From Catenulispora pinisilvae (GTDB lineage Bacteria; Actinomycetota; Actinomycetes; Streptomycetales; Catenulisporaceae): a DNA stretch of 64,000 nucleotides. The notes below the pieces were generated by a model, which was given only the letters and a program-made list of their open reading frames with translations, had not been told where the DNA came from and did no database searches. The stretch spans positions 1-64,000 of the forward strand of contig NZ_JAAFZA010000022.1 of NCBI RefSeq assembly GCF_015356865.1, read 5' to 3'. The position numbers and the translations under genes were made by a program. This document shows, piece by piece, positions 8,096-16,885 of this stretch. Within the stretch, counting starts at the first letter, position 1. Each line of letters begins with the position of its first letter.

Positions 8096-9766
8096 GTGCA
8101 GATTCCCGAACCGCCCCGGGTCGCCCTCGGCCGCATCGTCTCCGATCTCGGCTCCACCTTGGTCGAAGTGGTCGCCGGCGTCGCCGACCCGGACGTCGGG
8201 GTCTGCGGCGTCCTCATCCACGACCCGCTCGACGAGCCCTCCCGCCTGCCCGGCGCCGTCGTGCTCGGCGTCGGCGTCTATGGCCCCGAGCCGGTCGCGG
8301 CGCTCGTCGAGCACGCGCACGGGCTCGGGGCCGCCGCGGTGATGGTCCGTTCGCCGGTTGCCGCCGACGGACCGGTGGCGAAAGCAGCCGCCGACACCGG
8401 CCTGGTCGTGCTGGGCCTGACGCCCGGGGCATCTTGGGCCCAGGTCGCGGCGCTTCTCAGATCCCTGATCGCCACGGACGCCGCCGGCGCCGATCCCGCC
8501 CCCGGGCCGGCCACCCCGCTGGGCGGCGATCTGTTCGCCCTGGCCAACGCCATAGCCGGCCTGCTCGACGGCCCGGTCACCATCGAAGACCGGGGCGGCG
8601 CCGTGCTGGCCTTCTCCGCCCGCCAGGACGAGGCCGACGACTCGCGGATCGCGACCATCCTGGACCGCCAGGTCCCGGCCGAAAAGCTGCGGGCGCTGGA
8701 GAAGCAGGGCGCGTTCCGGGCCCTGTACCGCAGCGACGACCCGATCTACATCGCGGGCATCGGCGAGAAACCACGTGTGGCCATCGCGATCCGGGCCGGC
8801 GGCGAGATCCTGGGCTCGATCTGGGTGGTGGTGCCCGGTCCGCTGAACGACGACCGGGCCCAGGCGTTCCGGGAAGCCGCCGGCGTCGCCGCCCTGCACC
8901 TGCTGCGCCAGCGCAGCGGCGCGGACGCCGACCGCCGCCTGCGTGCGGACCTGCTGGCCACGGTGCTGGAGGGCGGAGCGCAGGCCATGCGCGCCGCGGC
9001 CCGCCTCGGCCTGACGGCGCAGCGCGCGTGCGTCCTGGCCGTGGCGGTCGACGCCGAGACCGCCCAGGACACCACGGATCCGGGCCGCGCCGCCGCCGGC
9101 GACCGCATCGCCGGCAGCCTGGCTTTGCACCTGTCGGCGGTCCACCCGCACACGGCGGTGGCGTCCCTGGGCAGCGTCACCTACGCGGTCCTGCCCTGCG
9201 GTGCCGACGACGACGCCCGCCGCGTGGCCGCGGCGTTCCTGGCCCGGCTCGGGGTCAAAGTCCCCACCTTCATCGGCATCGGACGTCTCGCCGACCGCCC
9301 CACCGACCTTCGCCGCAGCCGTTCCGACGCCGACCGTGCGCTGCGCGTGCTCCGGTCGCGCGCCGCAAGAGCCTGCGATACCGCGGAAGCGCCGCCCGCG
9401 GAATCGGTGTCGGCGGAATCGGTGCCGGCGCAACGGATCGCGTGCCTGTCCGACGTCTACGTGGCCAGCCTGCTCGACGAACTCGCCGACCGCATGGCCG
9501 CCGAGGACGACCGCCCCGACGGCCCGGTCGTGCGGCTGCGCGCCTACGACCGCGAACACGGAGCGCAGTTCACCGAGACGCTGGCGGCGTGGCTGGACAC
9601 GTTCGGCGACGTCGCGGCGGCCGCGGCGCGCGTGCACGTCCATCCGAACACGTTCCGCTACCGGCTCCGGCGGCTCTCGGAGGTCGCGGGGATCGACCTG
9701 GCCGACGCCGAGGCCCGGTTCGAGGCGATGGTGCAGTTGCGGCTGCGGGTGCCGGAAGCGGATTAG
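8096..9766 (+). CDS. PucR-family transcriptional regulator
   Basis: A 556-aa regulator. The N-terminal PucR-type sensory region spans about 1-130, a middle alpha/beta GGDEF-like region spans about 270-420, and the C-terminal PucR-type helix-turn-helix (VHVHPNTFRYRLRRLSEVAG) spans about 500-535. GTG 8096 follows GAGGAGAGG by 6 nt, a strong ribosome binding site. PucR proteins control purine, amino-acid or aromatic catabolism in response to a metabolite. Lying 74 bp after the racemase on the same strand, it probably regulates the 1454-8021 operon. Its stop (TAG) directly abuts the convergent gene's stop at 9767 with no spacer. Confidence 0.9.
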   Translation: MQIPEPPRVALGRIVSDLGSTLVEVVAGVADPDVGVCGVLIHDPLDEPSRLPGAVVLGVGVYGPEPVAALVEHAHGLGAAAVMVRSPVAADGPVAKAAADTGLVVLGLTPGASWAQVAALLRSLIATDAAGADPAPGPATPLGGDLFALANAIAGLLDGPVTIEDRGGAVLAFSARQDEADDSRIATILDRQVPAEKLRALEKQGAFRALYRSDDPIYIAGIGEKPRVAIAIRAGGEILGSIWVVVPGPLNDDRAQAFREAAGVAALHLLRQRSGADADRRLRADLLATVLEGGAQAMRAAARLGLTAQRACVLAVAVDAETAQDTTDPGRAAAGDRIAGSLALHLSAVHPHTAVASLGSVTYAVLPCGADDDARRVAAAFLARLGVKVPTFIGIGRLADRPTDLRRSRSDADRALRVLRSRAARACDTAEAPPAESVSAESVPAQRIACLSDVYVASLLDELADRMAAEDDRPDGPVVRLRAYDREHGAQFTETLAAWLDTFGDVAAAAARVHVHPNTFRYRLRRLSEVAGIDLADAEARFEAMVQLRLRVPEAD

Positions 9767-10411
9767 TCAGGCGGTCGTCAACGCCGAGTTCTGCCCGAGT
9801 TGACGGACGGTCCCGAAGCGGCCGCCGCCGGTCGCGGTGACGCACACCGGCTGGAGCTCGGCGCCGGGCACCGTCCCCACCGTTCCGACCGTCCCGACCG
9901 CCACGACGGCGCCGGCCGGCTCGAGCCAGCCCCACCGGGTCGTGACCCAGCCCAGCTGCGCCCGGCTCCGCGCCCCGGTCAGCGTCATCAGCTCCCGGAC
10001 CCGGCGCTCGATGCTGCTGGTGCTCATGTTGAGCGTCCGCTCGGCGGCGGCGTCGGCGAGCAGCAACCGCAGCAGGCGCAACGCCTCCGGGTCCGGGAGC
10101 GGGACGCGCACGGTGGTCGACACCGCCGGGTGGGGGTGGCTCGCGGCGGTCCCGTGGCCGCGCGGCCCGGGCAGCCCGGCCAGCGCGGCGCGGTGGCCCA
10201 GCTGCATGCGGTTGCCCGAGCCGGACCAGTCCATCAACTCCCTGATCCGTCGCTGGACGGTGCGCTCGCTCATCCCCAGCCGGTGCGCGCTGGCGTGGTC
10301 GGTCAGGCCGGCCAGCAGGTTCGCCAGGGCGGCGCCGTGGTCCGGACTGAGCTGGTCCGGCCAGATCGCCGTAGAGGGCACGGGGCCTCCGTTCTCCGTG
10401 GTCCTTCTCAT
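9767..10411 (-). CDS. Tandem helix-turn-helix protein
   Basis: A 214-aa protein made mostly of two related LuxR/GerE-like DNA-binding units. Unit one is near residues 20-75 (SAHRLGMSERTVQRRIRELM) and unit two near 110-165 (AAERTLNMSTSSIERRVREL). Each is followed by a similar GxRxQLG segment, so an internal duplication is likely. No receiver, ATPase or ligand-binding domain is present. The C-terminal 40 residues are Gly/Val-rich. The start is the ATG at 10411. It is divergent from the secreted protein at 10553 and convergent with pucR. Target and signal are unknown; regulation of the adjacent protease pair is an inference from position. Confidence 0.75.
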   Translation of the reverse strand: MRRTTENGGPVPSTAIWPDQLSPDHGAALANLLAGLTDHASAHRLGMSERTVQRRIRELMDWSGSGNRMQLGHRAALAGLPGPRGHGTAASHPHPAVSTTVRVPLPDPEALRLLRLLLADAAAERTLNMSTSSIERRVRELMTLTGARSRAQLGWVTTRWGWLEPAGAVVAVGTVGTVGTVPGAELQPVCVTATGGGRFGTVRQLGQNSALTTA

Positions 10412-10552
10412 GACAAAGACGGCGCGAGGGGGGTCTGAGGTTGCCGTCGCCCGCTGTCGTATAGCCGTCAAATCAGATGGCTGACATGTTCGGGTTATTC
10501 GGGGTACATCAGTGCTTTGACCAATGTTGCGAAGATCCTGGAGGAACCACAG

Positions 10553-12829
10553 GTGATATCTCGCAGATCCCGAACCGTCTCGGCGGCGGCCGCGCTGTTC
10601 ACGGCCGTCGCCTTGGGAGTTCCGGCGGCCGCGCAGGCCGCCGCTCCCGACGGCTCCGGCGCGACCACCGCCGCCGCGCCGACCGTGACCCCGGTCGGCG
10701 CGGGGACGGCCGCCGGCGCCACCGCCGTCACGCTGCCCACCGGCGACCGGGTCGTCGTCGGCACCGGCGCCGAATCCGGAGTCGCCGTGGACTCCGGTTC
10801 CGGCGGCTCGGACGCCTTCGCGAACTTCACCGTCGGCGGCGATCGTTACGTCATTCCGTCGGAGGCCGCGCCGTATGCCGGGCGGCTGCTGGACCCGTCC
10901 CTTTTCGACGTCACCAAGCTCGCGGCCGCCGCTCCTGACGCGGCGGCGCATATTCCGGTGCAGTTGCAGTTCGCCGCCGGTGTCACGCCGACCGCACCGG
11001 CCGGCGTCACGTTCACCTCGGTCACCGGCCAGAACGCGACCGGATATCTGACCCCGGGTTCGGGCAAGGCCTTCGCGCAGGGGCTGCGGGACTCCATCAA
11101 GGCCGATCTCGCCGCCGGCAAGCCGGCCGGGACCGGAGCCCTGTTCGGCGGCCTGACCTCGATGGCCGCGCTCGGCACCGCGGCGCCGGCTCAGCCGCAC
11201 TACCCGCTGCACATCCTGCAGGTGAACACCCTGGACGGCACCGGCGCACCGTCGAACACGATGGTGATCCTGCTCGACACCGACAACATACGGGCGTTCA
11301 ACGGGCAGATCGCGTCCTACCAGGGCATCGCGAAGGTGGCGGTACCGGCCGGGAACTACGCCGCGATCAGCCTCGACTTCGTCTTCAACGCCCAGGCCGG
11401 CACGGTCCGGACGAACTTCGTCTCCGAGGACGGCATCACCGTGCCCGCGACCGGCCCGGTCCCGCCGGCCACCGTCGACGAGCGCACGGCGACCAGCCCG
11501 ATCACCTTCACGACGCAGAAGCCCTCGACCGAGGCCAGCGGGCTCGTCCAGGTCATCCGCGTGGACCCGAACGGGGTCGGCGGCGGTCTGGGGGCGTTCA
11601 CCGGCGCCGGGCAATCGGTCTACGTCAGTCCCGAGGCCAAGCCCGCGACCGGGGCCCTGAACTTCTCCGTGAACTGGGTCGGCCAGAGCCCGGCGACGGC
11701 CGCCAGCTCCTACCGGTACAACCTCGGCCTGATCGCGGATCAGATCTCTGCGAACCAGTCCTACGCCCCGGCCGACAGCTCGCTGGCGACGTTGCACCAC
11801 ACCTTCAGCCTGGACCCGGCGTTCGGTACGAACCTGCCGAGCATCGGCAGCGGCTTCGTCGACCCCTACGGCTACAGCCTGAGCATGCTGCCGACCACCG
11901 GCGATTCGGCCACCGAATACGTTACCGGCGGCCTGGACTGGCTGACCCAGGCCTCGCTCCCGGCGCTGCCCAACAGCTCCCCGACCGGGCCGCCGGCGTT
12001 CGCCGTTCTCGGCGATGACGCGCGGCCCTACACCGCCGGCCAGAGCGTGACGCGGAACTGGGGTCAGGCTCCGATCGCCCCGAACTTCGGCCGGCACGCG
12101 GCCGGGGCGAGCCTGTTCAACTGCCAGGCCTGCGTGGGTGCCGGGAACATGAACGTCACCGTCGGCATGCTCGGTGACAGCAACCGGGACACCTCGGGCC
12201 TGGACTTCGGTGCGGTCGGCAGCTCGCAGCTGTACTGGAACGGCACGCTGGTCTCCTCCGACACCGGTCATTTCGGCTACGCCCTGCAGAACATCCCGGC
12301 GGGCCCGGCGACGGTGCGGACGGTGTTCGACTTCGACCGCAGCGCCACCGGCATATCGCAGTCCACGAAGACGCACACCGACGTCACGATCCCCTACTCC
12401 GGCCAGAGCGACCCCAGGCTGGCTCTGCCCGCGGCCGTCCCGTGCCCCGCGGCCGCCTCGGCGAGCCCGCAGGCCGCGCCCTGCCAGATCCTGCCGGCGC
12501 TGACGCTGAACTACCAGCTCAACGGCCTGGACAACCGGAACACCTCGCACTCCCCGGTGCAGACCCTGGTGCTGAGCGTCGGCCACGTCTCCTACGGCGA
12601 CTACGGTTCGCACGCGGCGATCAACTCGGCGAAGGTGTCAGTGTCCTACGACAACGGCGCCACCTGGAAGGACGTCCCCACCTACGGCTTGGCCGGGACG
12701 TACGCCGCGTACTGGGCCAACCCGAAGGCCGGCAGCCCGGTCGAGCTGCGGGTCACCGCGACCGACTGCCTCGGCGGCTCGATCACCCAGACCGTCACCA
12801 ACCCCTACACCGTCGGGGTGACGTCATGA
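10553..12829 (+). CDS. Secreted S8-protease-like shell without catalytic domain
   Basis: A 758-aa exported protein. GTG 10553 follows GGAGGAA by about 7 nt and encodes a signal peptide ending in an AQA-like site near residue 30. Residues 60-190 resemble the N-terminal region of large streptomycete S8 proteases (LPTGDRVVV, then YVIPSEA, then LFDVTKL and a VQLQF strand). The rest resembles their C-terminal beta-rich domains. No subtilisin Asp, His or Ser motif (DTG, HGTH, GTSMA) occurs between them, so it cannot be an S8 protease. It is coupled to an S53 protease by a 4-bp ATGA overlap. It may be a chaperone, inhibitor or adhesin; I do not know. Confidence 0.7.
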   Translation: MISRRSRTVSAAAALFTAVALGVPAAAQAAAPDGSGATTAAAPTVTPVGAGTAAGATAVTLPTGDRVVVGTGAESGVAVDSGSGGSDAFANFTVGGDRYVIPSEAAPYAGRLLDPSLFDVTKLAAAAPDAAAHIPVQLQFAAGVTPTAPAGVTFTSVTGQNATGYLTPGSGKAFAQGLRDSIKADLAAGKPAGTGALFGGLTSMAALGTAAPAQPHYPLHILQVNTLDGTGAPSNTMVILLDTDNIRAFNGQIASYQGIAKVAVPAGNYAAISLDFVFNAQAGTVRTNFVSEDGITVPATGPVPPATVDERTATSPITFTTQKPSTEASGLVQVIRVDPNGVGGGLGAFTGAGQSVYVSPEAKPATGALNFSVNWVGQSPATAASSYRYNLGLIADQISANQSYAPADSSLATLHHTFSLDPAFGTNLPSIGSGFVDPYGYSLSMLPTTGDSATEYVTGGLDWLTQASLPALPNSSPTGPPAFAVLGDDARPYTAGQSVTRNWGQAPIAPNFGRHAAGASLFNCQACVGAGNMNVTVGMLGDSNRDTSGLDFGAVGSSQLYWNGTLVSSDTGHFGYALQNIPAGPATVRTVFDFDRSATGISQSTKTHTDVTIPYSGQSDPRLALPAAVPCPAAASASPQAAPCQILPALTLNYQLNGLDNRNTSHSPVQTLVLSVGHVSYGDYGSHAAINSAKVSVSYDNGATWKDVPTYGLAGTYAAYWANPKAGSPVELRVTATDCLGGSITQTVTNPYTVGVTS

Positions 12830-14175
12830 GGAGTCTGATGAACCCGAACAACTCCGGCGGCCGGACGCCGGTCATCCGCCGCAGAACGCGGCTGGTGACC
12901 GTTTTCGCCGCCGTCACGACCCTGGTGGCCGGATTCGCCGTCACGGCCGCCGCCACGGCCACGGCCAACGCCGCCGCCCCGGCTGCCGCGTCCTCCCAGG
13001 GCACTAGCTCCCAGGGCCACGGCCACGGGGCCGGCAACGTCAAGGACGCCTGCGGCGCGGCCAAGCCCGGCTACGCCCGCTGCTTCGCCGAGATCCGCAC
13101 GGACGTCCACGGCGGCACCGGCGTGCGGGGACCGGCGACGGCCGGACGCTTCGGCGCCGCGGCGACCGCGCTGCCGGCGGGCCTGGGCCCGGCGGACCTG
13201 CACTCCGCCTACAAGCTGCCGACCACCGGCGGGGCGAACCAGACGGTCGCGATCGTGGACGCCGGCGACGACCCCACGGCCGAGGCCGACCTGGCCGTCT
13301 ACCGCACCACCTACGGCCTGCCGGCCTGCACCACCGCCAACGGCTGCTTCACCAAGGTCAACGAGCGCGGCGCGGCCACCCCGCTGCCGGCCGACCAGGG
13401 CTGGGGCGTGGAGGAGGCGCTGGACCTGGACATGGTGTCCGCGGCCTGCCCGCAGTGCAAAATCCTGCTCGTCGAGGCTGACACGGCCTCCGGCGACGAC
13501 CTGGGCGCCTCGGTGAACGCCGCGGTGGCGCTCGGCGCGACCGAGGTGTCCAACAGCTACGGAGGCACCGAGGGCAACGGCATCCAAGCCGACGCCCCGG
13601 ACTACGCGCACCCCGGCGTCGCGATCGTCGCCTCCAGCGGCGACTCCGGCTACGGAATCCCCAACGCCCCGGCCGTCTACAGCAGCGTGATCGCGGTCGG
13701 CGGCACCTCGCTGGCCAAGGCCTCCAACACCCGCGGCTGGACCGAGACCGCGTGGACGGGCGCCGGCGCCGGCTGTTCGGCGTGGGTGGACAAGCCGGCC
13801 TGGCAGACCGATCCCAACTGCCCCGGCCGCATGGTCGCCGACGTCTCCGCCGACGCCGACCCCAACACCGGACCGGCCATCTACGTCACCGACGCCCCCG
13901 ACCTGGAGGGCCTGCCCTCCGGCTGGAACATCGTCGGCGGCACCAGCGCCTCCTCGCCGTTCATCGCCGGCGTGATCGCACTGGCCGGGAACCCGGCGAA
14001 GTACGCGGACGCCTCGCCGTTCTACGCACCGGCAGCCCAGGCCGGGCTGAACGACGTGGTCGGCGGCAATGACATCACCGGCGTGGACTGCGGCGGCGAC
14101 TACCAGTGCAACGCGGTCGCCGGCTACGACGGGCCGACCGGACTGGGCACGCCGAACGGATTGTCATCGTTCTGA
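12826..14175 (+). CDS. Secreted S53 family peptidase (sedolisin-like)
   Basis: A 449-aa exported serine-carboxyl peptidase. The signal peptide (1-46, Arg-rich n-region then VTAAATATANA) is followed by a short linker and the catalytic domain. Catalytic residues are Glu196-x-x-x-Asp200 in VEEALDLD and Ser374 in GGTSASSP, with a calcium-site-like Asp region at the C-terminus. It lacks the long S53 propeptide, as seen in many actinomycete homologues of this short type. ATG 12826 overlaps the upstream stop; ATG 12838, preceded by GAGGAG, is an alternative. It is an acid-active extracellular protease by family; its partner is probably the upstream shell protein. Confidence 0.9.
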   Translation: MRSLMNPNNSGGRTPVIRRRTRLVTVFAAVTTLVAGFAVTAAATATANAAAPAAASSQGTSSQGHGHGAGNVKDACGAAKPGYARCFAEIRTDVHGGTGVRGPATAGRFGAAATALPAGLGPADLHSAYKLPTTGGANQTVAIVDAGDDPTAEADLAVYRTTYGLPACTTANGCFTKVNERGAATPLPADQGWGVEEALDLDMVSAACPQCKILLVEADTASGDDLGASVNAAVALGATEVSNSYGGTEGNGIQADAPDYAHPGVAIVASSGDSGYGIPNAPAVYSSVIAVGGTSLAKASNTRGWTETAWTGAGAGCSAWVDKPAWQTDPNCPGRMVADVSADADPNTGPAIYVTDAPDLEGLPSGWNIVGGTSASSPFIAGVIALAGNPAKYADASPFYAPAAQAGLNDVVGGNDITGVDCGGDYQCNAVAGYDGPTGLGTPNGLSSF

Positions 14176-14218
14176 TGTGAGCAGTGCTTGTCCGTCTGAT
14201 GTAAGCAGTGCTAGTCCG
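14171..14218 (+). repeat. 24-bp direct repeat, two copies, overlapping the S53 stop codon
   Basis: Units 14171-14194 and 14195-14218 differ at only two positions. The first copy contains the TGA stop (14173-14175) of the protease gene. Possibly replication slippage; function unknown. Confidence 0.85.
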
Positions 14219-14220
14219 CA

Positions 14221-14249
14221 GTGGCCCGTCTCTTCCGGAGGCGGGCCAC
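14221..14249 (+). terminator. Terminator after the S53 protease
   Basis: GTGGCCCG (14221-14228) and CGGGCCAC (14242-14249) form a perfect 8-bp GC-rich stem, directly after the 24-bp repeats. No U-tract is present. Confidence 0.6.
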
Positions 14250-14355
14250 CGCGCGTATCCGATCGTCAGGACCGGTCCTCCAGGGAGGTGGCTAGCGTGG
14301 GCCCGAGGCCGCGCAGGGCGGTGCGGACCACGAAGCCGATCTCAGGAGCGCAGAG

Positions 14356-15048
14356 GTGTCGAACAGCTCACCGGGCCAGTACCTAGCCGAGGCCGAGCAG
14401 GCCGGCCTCGCGGCCAAGCAGGCGGGGCTCGGGAAGCCGGGCCGCTTCTTCGCCAGCACCAGACGGGGCTTCGCGTGGCGGGTCAAGGACACCGGCCAGT
14501 TGGTCTACGAGTTCGAAGGAGGCCTGGTCGGCGTGCGGGTCGGCGGGCGGCCGGAAGTGTTCCCCTGGGCCCGGATCACCCAGGTCACGCGGTTCAGCCA
14601 GCACATGAACAAGAACGTCAAGTACGTCTGCACCCGGTTCGTCTACAAGGTCACCCGCGACGATGGGGCGGCCATGGACCTGAGGGGGAGCTACGTATCC
14701 CCGGAGCGGAGCAAGCAGGCTGATCCCGCCGCGGTGGGATCCCGGTTCGACAGCTTCGGTCAGGACGTGGCCCGGCGGGTCTCCACCGCGAAGCTGCCCG
14801 AGGCCCGCGCCGCCCTGGCCCGCGGCGAGAGCCTCAAGTTCGGCTTCGTCGTCATCAGAGCGGACGGCATCGTCCGTAAGAACGGCGTCGTCGCCTGGAA
14901 TCTGATCCGAGAGGTGAGCATGAAGAACGGCCATCTCGACATCTTTCAGGTCGACAAGAAAATCACTCTGCTCGCGGTGCCGGTGAGCACTGTTCCCAAC
15001 CTTCCGCTTCTGCTGCACCTCATCGACGAGCTGCGCAAGGGGCAGTAG
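14356..15048 (+). CDS. DUF6585-like protein
   Basis: A 230-aa cytoplasmic protein with no signal peptide or membrane segment. The start is GTG 14356, with CAGGAG about 8 nt upstream. The N-terminus (residues 1-40) is Gln/Ala/Gly-rich, followed by two PH-like beta-rich segments: about 45-110 (LVYEFEGGLVGVRVGG, FPWARITQV) and about 150-225 (IRADGIVRKNGVVAWNLIREV). The pattern fits a family of actinomycete proteins known as DUF6585. No enzymatic motif is seen and the function is unknown. It is convergent with the TetR gene 26 bp downstream. Confidence 0.75.
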   Translation: MSNSSPGQYLAEAEQAGLAAKQAGLGKPGRFFASTRRGFAWRVKDTGQLVYEFEGGLVGVRVGGRPEVFPWARITQVTRFSQHMNKNVKYVCTRFVYKVTRDDGAAMDLRGSYVSPERSKQADPAAVGSRFDSFGQDVARRVSTAKLPEARAALARGESLKFGFVVIRADGIVRKNGVVAWNLIREVSMKNGHLDIFQVDKKITLLAVPVSTVPNLPLLLHLIDELRKGQ

Positions 15049-15074
15049 CCAGGCGGGGGTGATCGAGCTGTCGA

Positions 15075-15638
15075 CTAGACCATGCGCTCCAAGGATTCCC
15101 GCAGCAGCACCAACAACTCCGCCCGGGTCAGCGTCGGCTCGGCCGTCCACGCCAGCACGACGTCCTCGACGAACCCGAACCAGCCGTGCAGCACCAGCTC
15201 CGTCCGCGGGTCCGGGGCCCGGTCCAGGGCGCGCCGGGCCCGGTCCACGAAGACCGCGCGGGTCCCCTCGTAGATCTCGATGACGTAGTCCGCGCCGCCG
15301 GCCGCTCCCCGGAACAGGGCCAGGTAGGGCTCGCGGCGGCGTTCCACGAAGCTGACGTAGGCGTCCAGGGTCTGCGTCAGCTGCTCGGCCGGGGCGGCGT
15401 CCGGATCGGGCTCGGTCTGGCGCAGGAGGCGGCGGGCGGCGGCCTGGACGACCGCGACGTAGTAGTCGCGCTTGGTCGGGAAGTAGTGGAACAGCAGGCC
15501 GCGGGAGATGCCCGCCTCGGCGGCGATCTCGTCCAGGGACAGCTCGTGGATCGGCTGGTCGATGAGTTTGGCCAGGCCGATGCCGATCAGCTGGCGGCGG
15601 CGGTCGGCGGCGGCGAGTCGGGGCACTTTATTGAGCAT
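15075..15638 (-). CDS. TetR-family regulator
   Basis: A 187-aa repressor. The N-terminal helix-turn-helix lies at about 30-55 (LDEIAAEAGISRGLLFHYFPTKRDYY), followed by a ligand-binding helical domain containing WFGFVEDVVLAW. It is divergent from the acyl-CoA dehydrogenase, with 28 bp between start codons. A perfect 15-bp inverted repeat (15631-15645) overlaps its own start codon and the dehydrogenase -35 box, making it the likely autoregulator and repressor of the 15667-19632 cluster. An acyl-CoA or fatty-acid-derived ligand is inferred from the target genes. Confidence 0.93.
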   Translation of the reverse strand: MLNKVPRLAAADRRRQLIGIGLAKLIDQPIHELSLDEIAAEAGISRGLLFHYFPTKRDYYVAVVQAAARRLLRQTEPDPDAAPAEQLTQTLDAYVSFVERRREPYLALFRGAAGGADYVIEIYEGTRAVFVDRARRALDRAPDPRTELVLHGWFGFVEDVVLAWTAEPTLTRAELLVLLRESLERMV

Positions 15639-15659
15639 AGCTCAACAACGGGTTAGGCT
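15631..15659 (+). promoter_or_regulatory. Leaderless promoter with TetR operator
   Basis: TTGAGC (15631-15636) and TAGGCT (15654-15659) are separated by 17 bp and end 7 nt before ATG 15667, so the dehydrogenase mRNA is probably leaderless. The perfect inverted repeat TTGAGCATAGCTCAA (15631-15645) covers the -35 box and also the TetR start codon (15638-15636, minus strand). Repressor binding would block both genes. Confidence 0.65.
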
Positions 15660-15666
15660 CCCGGGT

Positions 15667-16878
15667 ATGGACTTCGCCCCGTCAGCACGCGGCCGGGAGT
15701 ATGCCGAGCGTGTCAAGGACTTCATGGATACCGAGATCGCGCCGGCTGAGGAGCCGTTGCTGCGACGAAGGCTCGCCGCCGCTCCCGAGGCCCGCTGGCA
15801 GGTCGATCCGGTGCTGGCCGAGCTGAAGGACAAGGCCCGGGCCGCGGGGCTGTGGAACCTGTTCCTGCCGGACGTCTCGGGCCTGTCGAACGTGGACTAC
15901 GCGCCGCTGGCCGAGCTGATGGGCCGGTCGGTCATCGCCGCCGAGGTGTTCAACTGCAACGCCCCGGACACCGGCAACATGGAGGTGCTGCACCAGTTCG
16001 GCTCGCCCGAGCAGAGGGAACAGTGGCTGAAACCGTTGCTGGACGGCCGGATCCGCTCCGCGTTCTGCATGACAGAGCCCGAAGTCGCCTCCTCCGACGC
16101 CACCACGATGCGGGCCACGGCCGCCGTCGTGGACGGCGGGATCGTGCTGAACGGCCGCAAGTGGTTCAGCACCGGCGTCGGGCACCCGGACTGCCGGGTC
16201 CTGCTGTTCATGGGCGTCACCGATCCGGCAGGCCAGAAGTACCGGCGGCACTCGATCGTGGCCGTGCCGGTCGACGCGCCCGGGGTGCGGATCGAGCGGA
16301 TGCTCCCGGTGATGGGCCGCTACGACGAGCCCAGCGGGCACGGCGAGGTGTCCTTCACCGATGTCCGCCTGCCGCTGGAGGCCTTCGTCGGCGGCCCCGG
16401 GGCGGGCTTCGAGATCGGGCAGAAGCGGCTCGGACCCGGCCGCGTCCACCACTGCATGCGGCTGATCGGCCTGGCCGAGGCCGCGCTGGAGGCGGCCTGC
16501 CGGCGCGGCGTGGAACGCTCGGCGTTCGGCAAGCCGCTGGTGAACCTCGGCGGCAACCGCGAGCGGATCGCCGAGGCCCGGATCGCGATCAACCAGGCGC
16601 GGCTGCTGGTGCTCTACACCGCCTGGCTGCTGGACGCCCAGGGCGTCTTCGGCGCGCTGTCGGAGATCTCGCAGATCAAGGTGGCGGTGCCCTCGATGGC
16701 GCAGAACGTCATCGACATGGCGATCCAGTTGCACGGCGGCGCCGGGCTGACCGACGACACGTTCCTGGCCGGGGCCTGGACCATCGCCCGCGCGCTGCGG
16801 CTGGCCGACGGTCCCGACGAGGTGCACCGCGGCGTCGTCGCCCGGCTGGAGCTCGGCCGCTATGGAATGGCACGGTGA
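15667..16878 (+). CDS. Acyl-CoA dehydrogenase family protein
   Basis: A 403-aa FAD-dependent dehydrogenase. It has the N-terminal helical domain, the middle beta-domain (CMTEPEVASSDATT, then WFSTGVGHP) and the C-terminal helical domain with R-x-x-FGKPL and QLHGGAGLTDDT. This long-chain/ACAD10-11-like type often sits beside an APH-like phosphotransferase, as here, and vertebrate ACAD10/11 fuse the two. ATG 15667 is set by the divergent promoter; no ribosome binding site precedes it, consistent with a leaderless transcript. It is the first gene of a four-gene cluster. The substrate chain type is not determinable. Confidence 0.92.
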   Translation: MDFAPSARGREYAERVKDFMDTEIAPAEEPLLRRRLAAAPEARWQVDPVLAELKDKARAAGLWNLFLPDVSGLSNVDYAPLAELMGRSVIAAEVFNCNAPDTGNMEVLHQFGSPEQREQWLKPLLDGRIRSAFCMTEPEVASSDATTMRATAAVVDGGIVLNGRKWFSTGVGHPDCRVLLFMGVTDPAGQKYRRHSIVAVPVDAPGVRIERMLPVMGRYDEPSGHGEVSFTDVRLPLEAFVGGPGAGFEIGQKRLGPGRVHHCMRLIGLAEAALEAACRRGVERSAFGKPLVNLGGNRERIAEARIAINQARLLVLYTAWLLDAQGVFGALSEISQIKVAVPSMAQNVIDMAIQLHGGAGLTDDTFLAGAWTIARALRLADGPDEVHRGVVARLELGRYGMAR

Positions 16879-16885
16879 GCCCGCG

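Noticed and set aside
9767-12613. 948-codon minus-strand frame extending over the secreted protein gene
   Set aside because: Only its last 214 codons (from ATG 10411) show protein-like HTH motifs; the rest is antisense to the S8-like shell gene.
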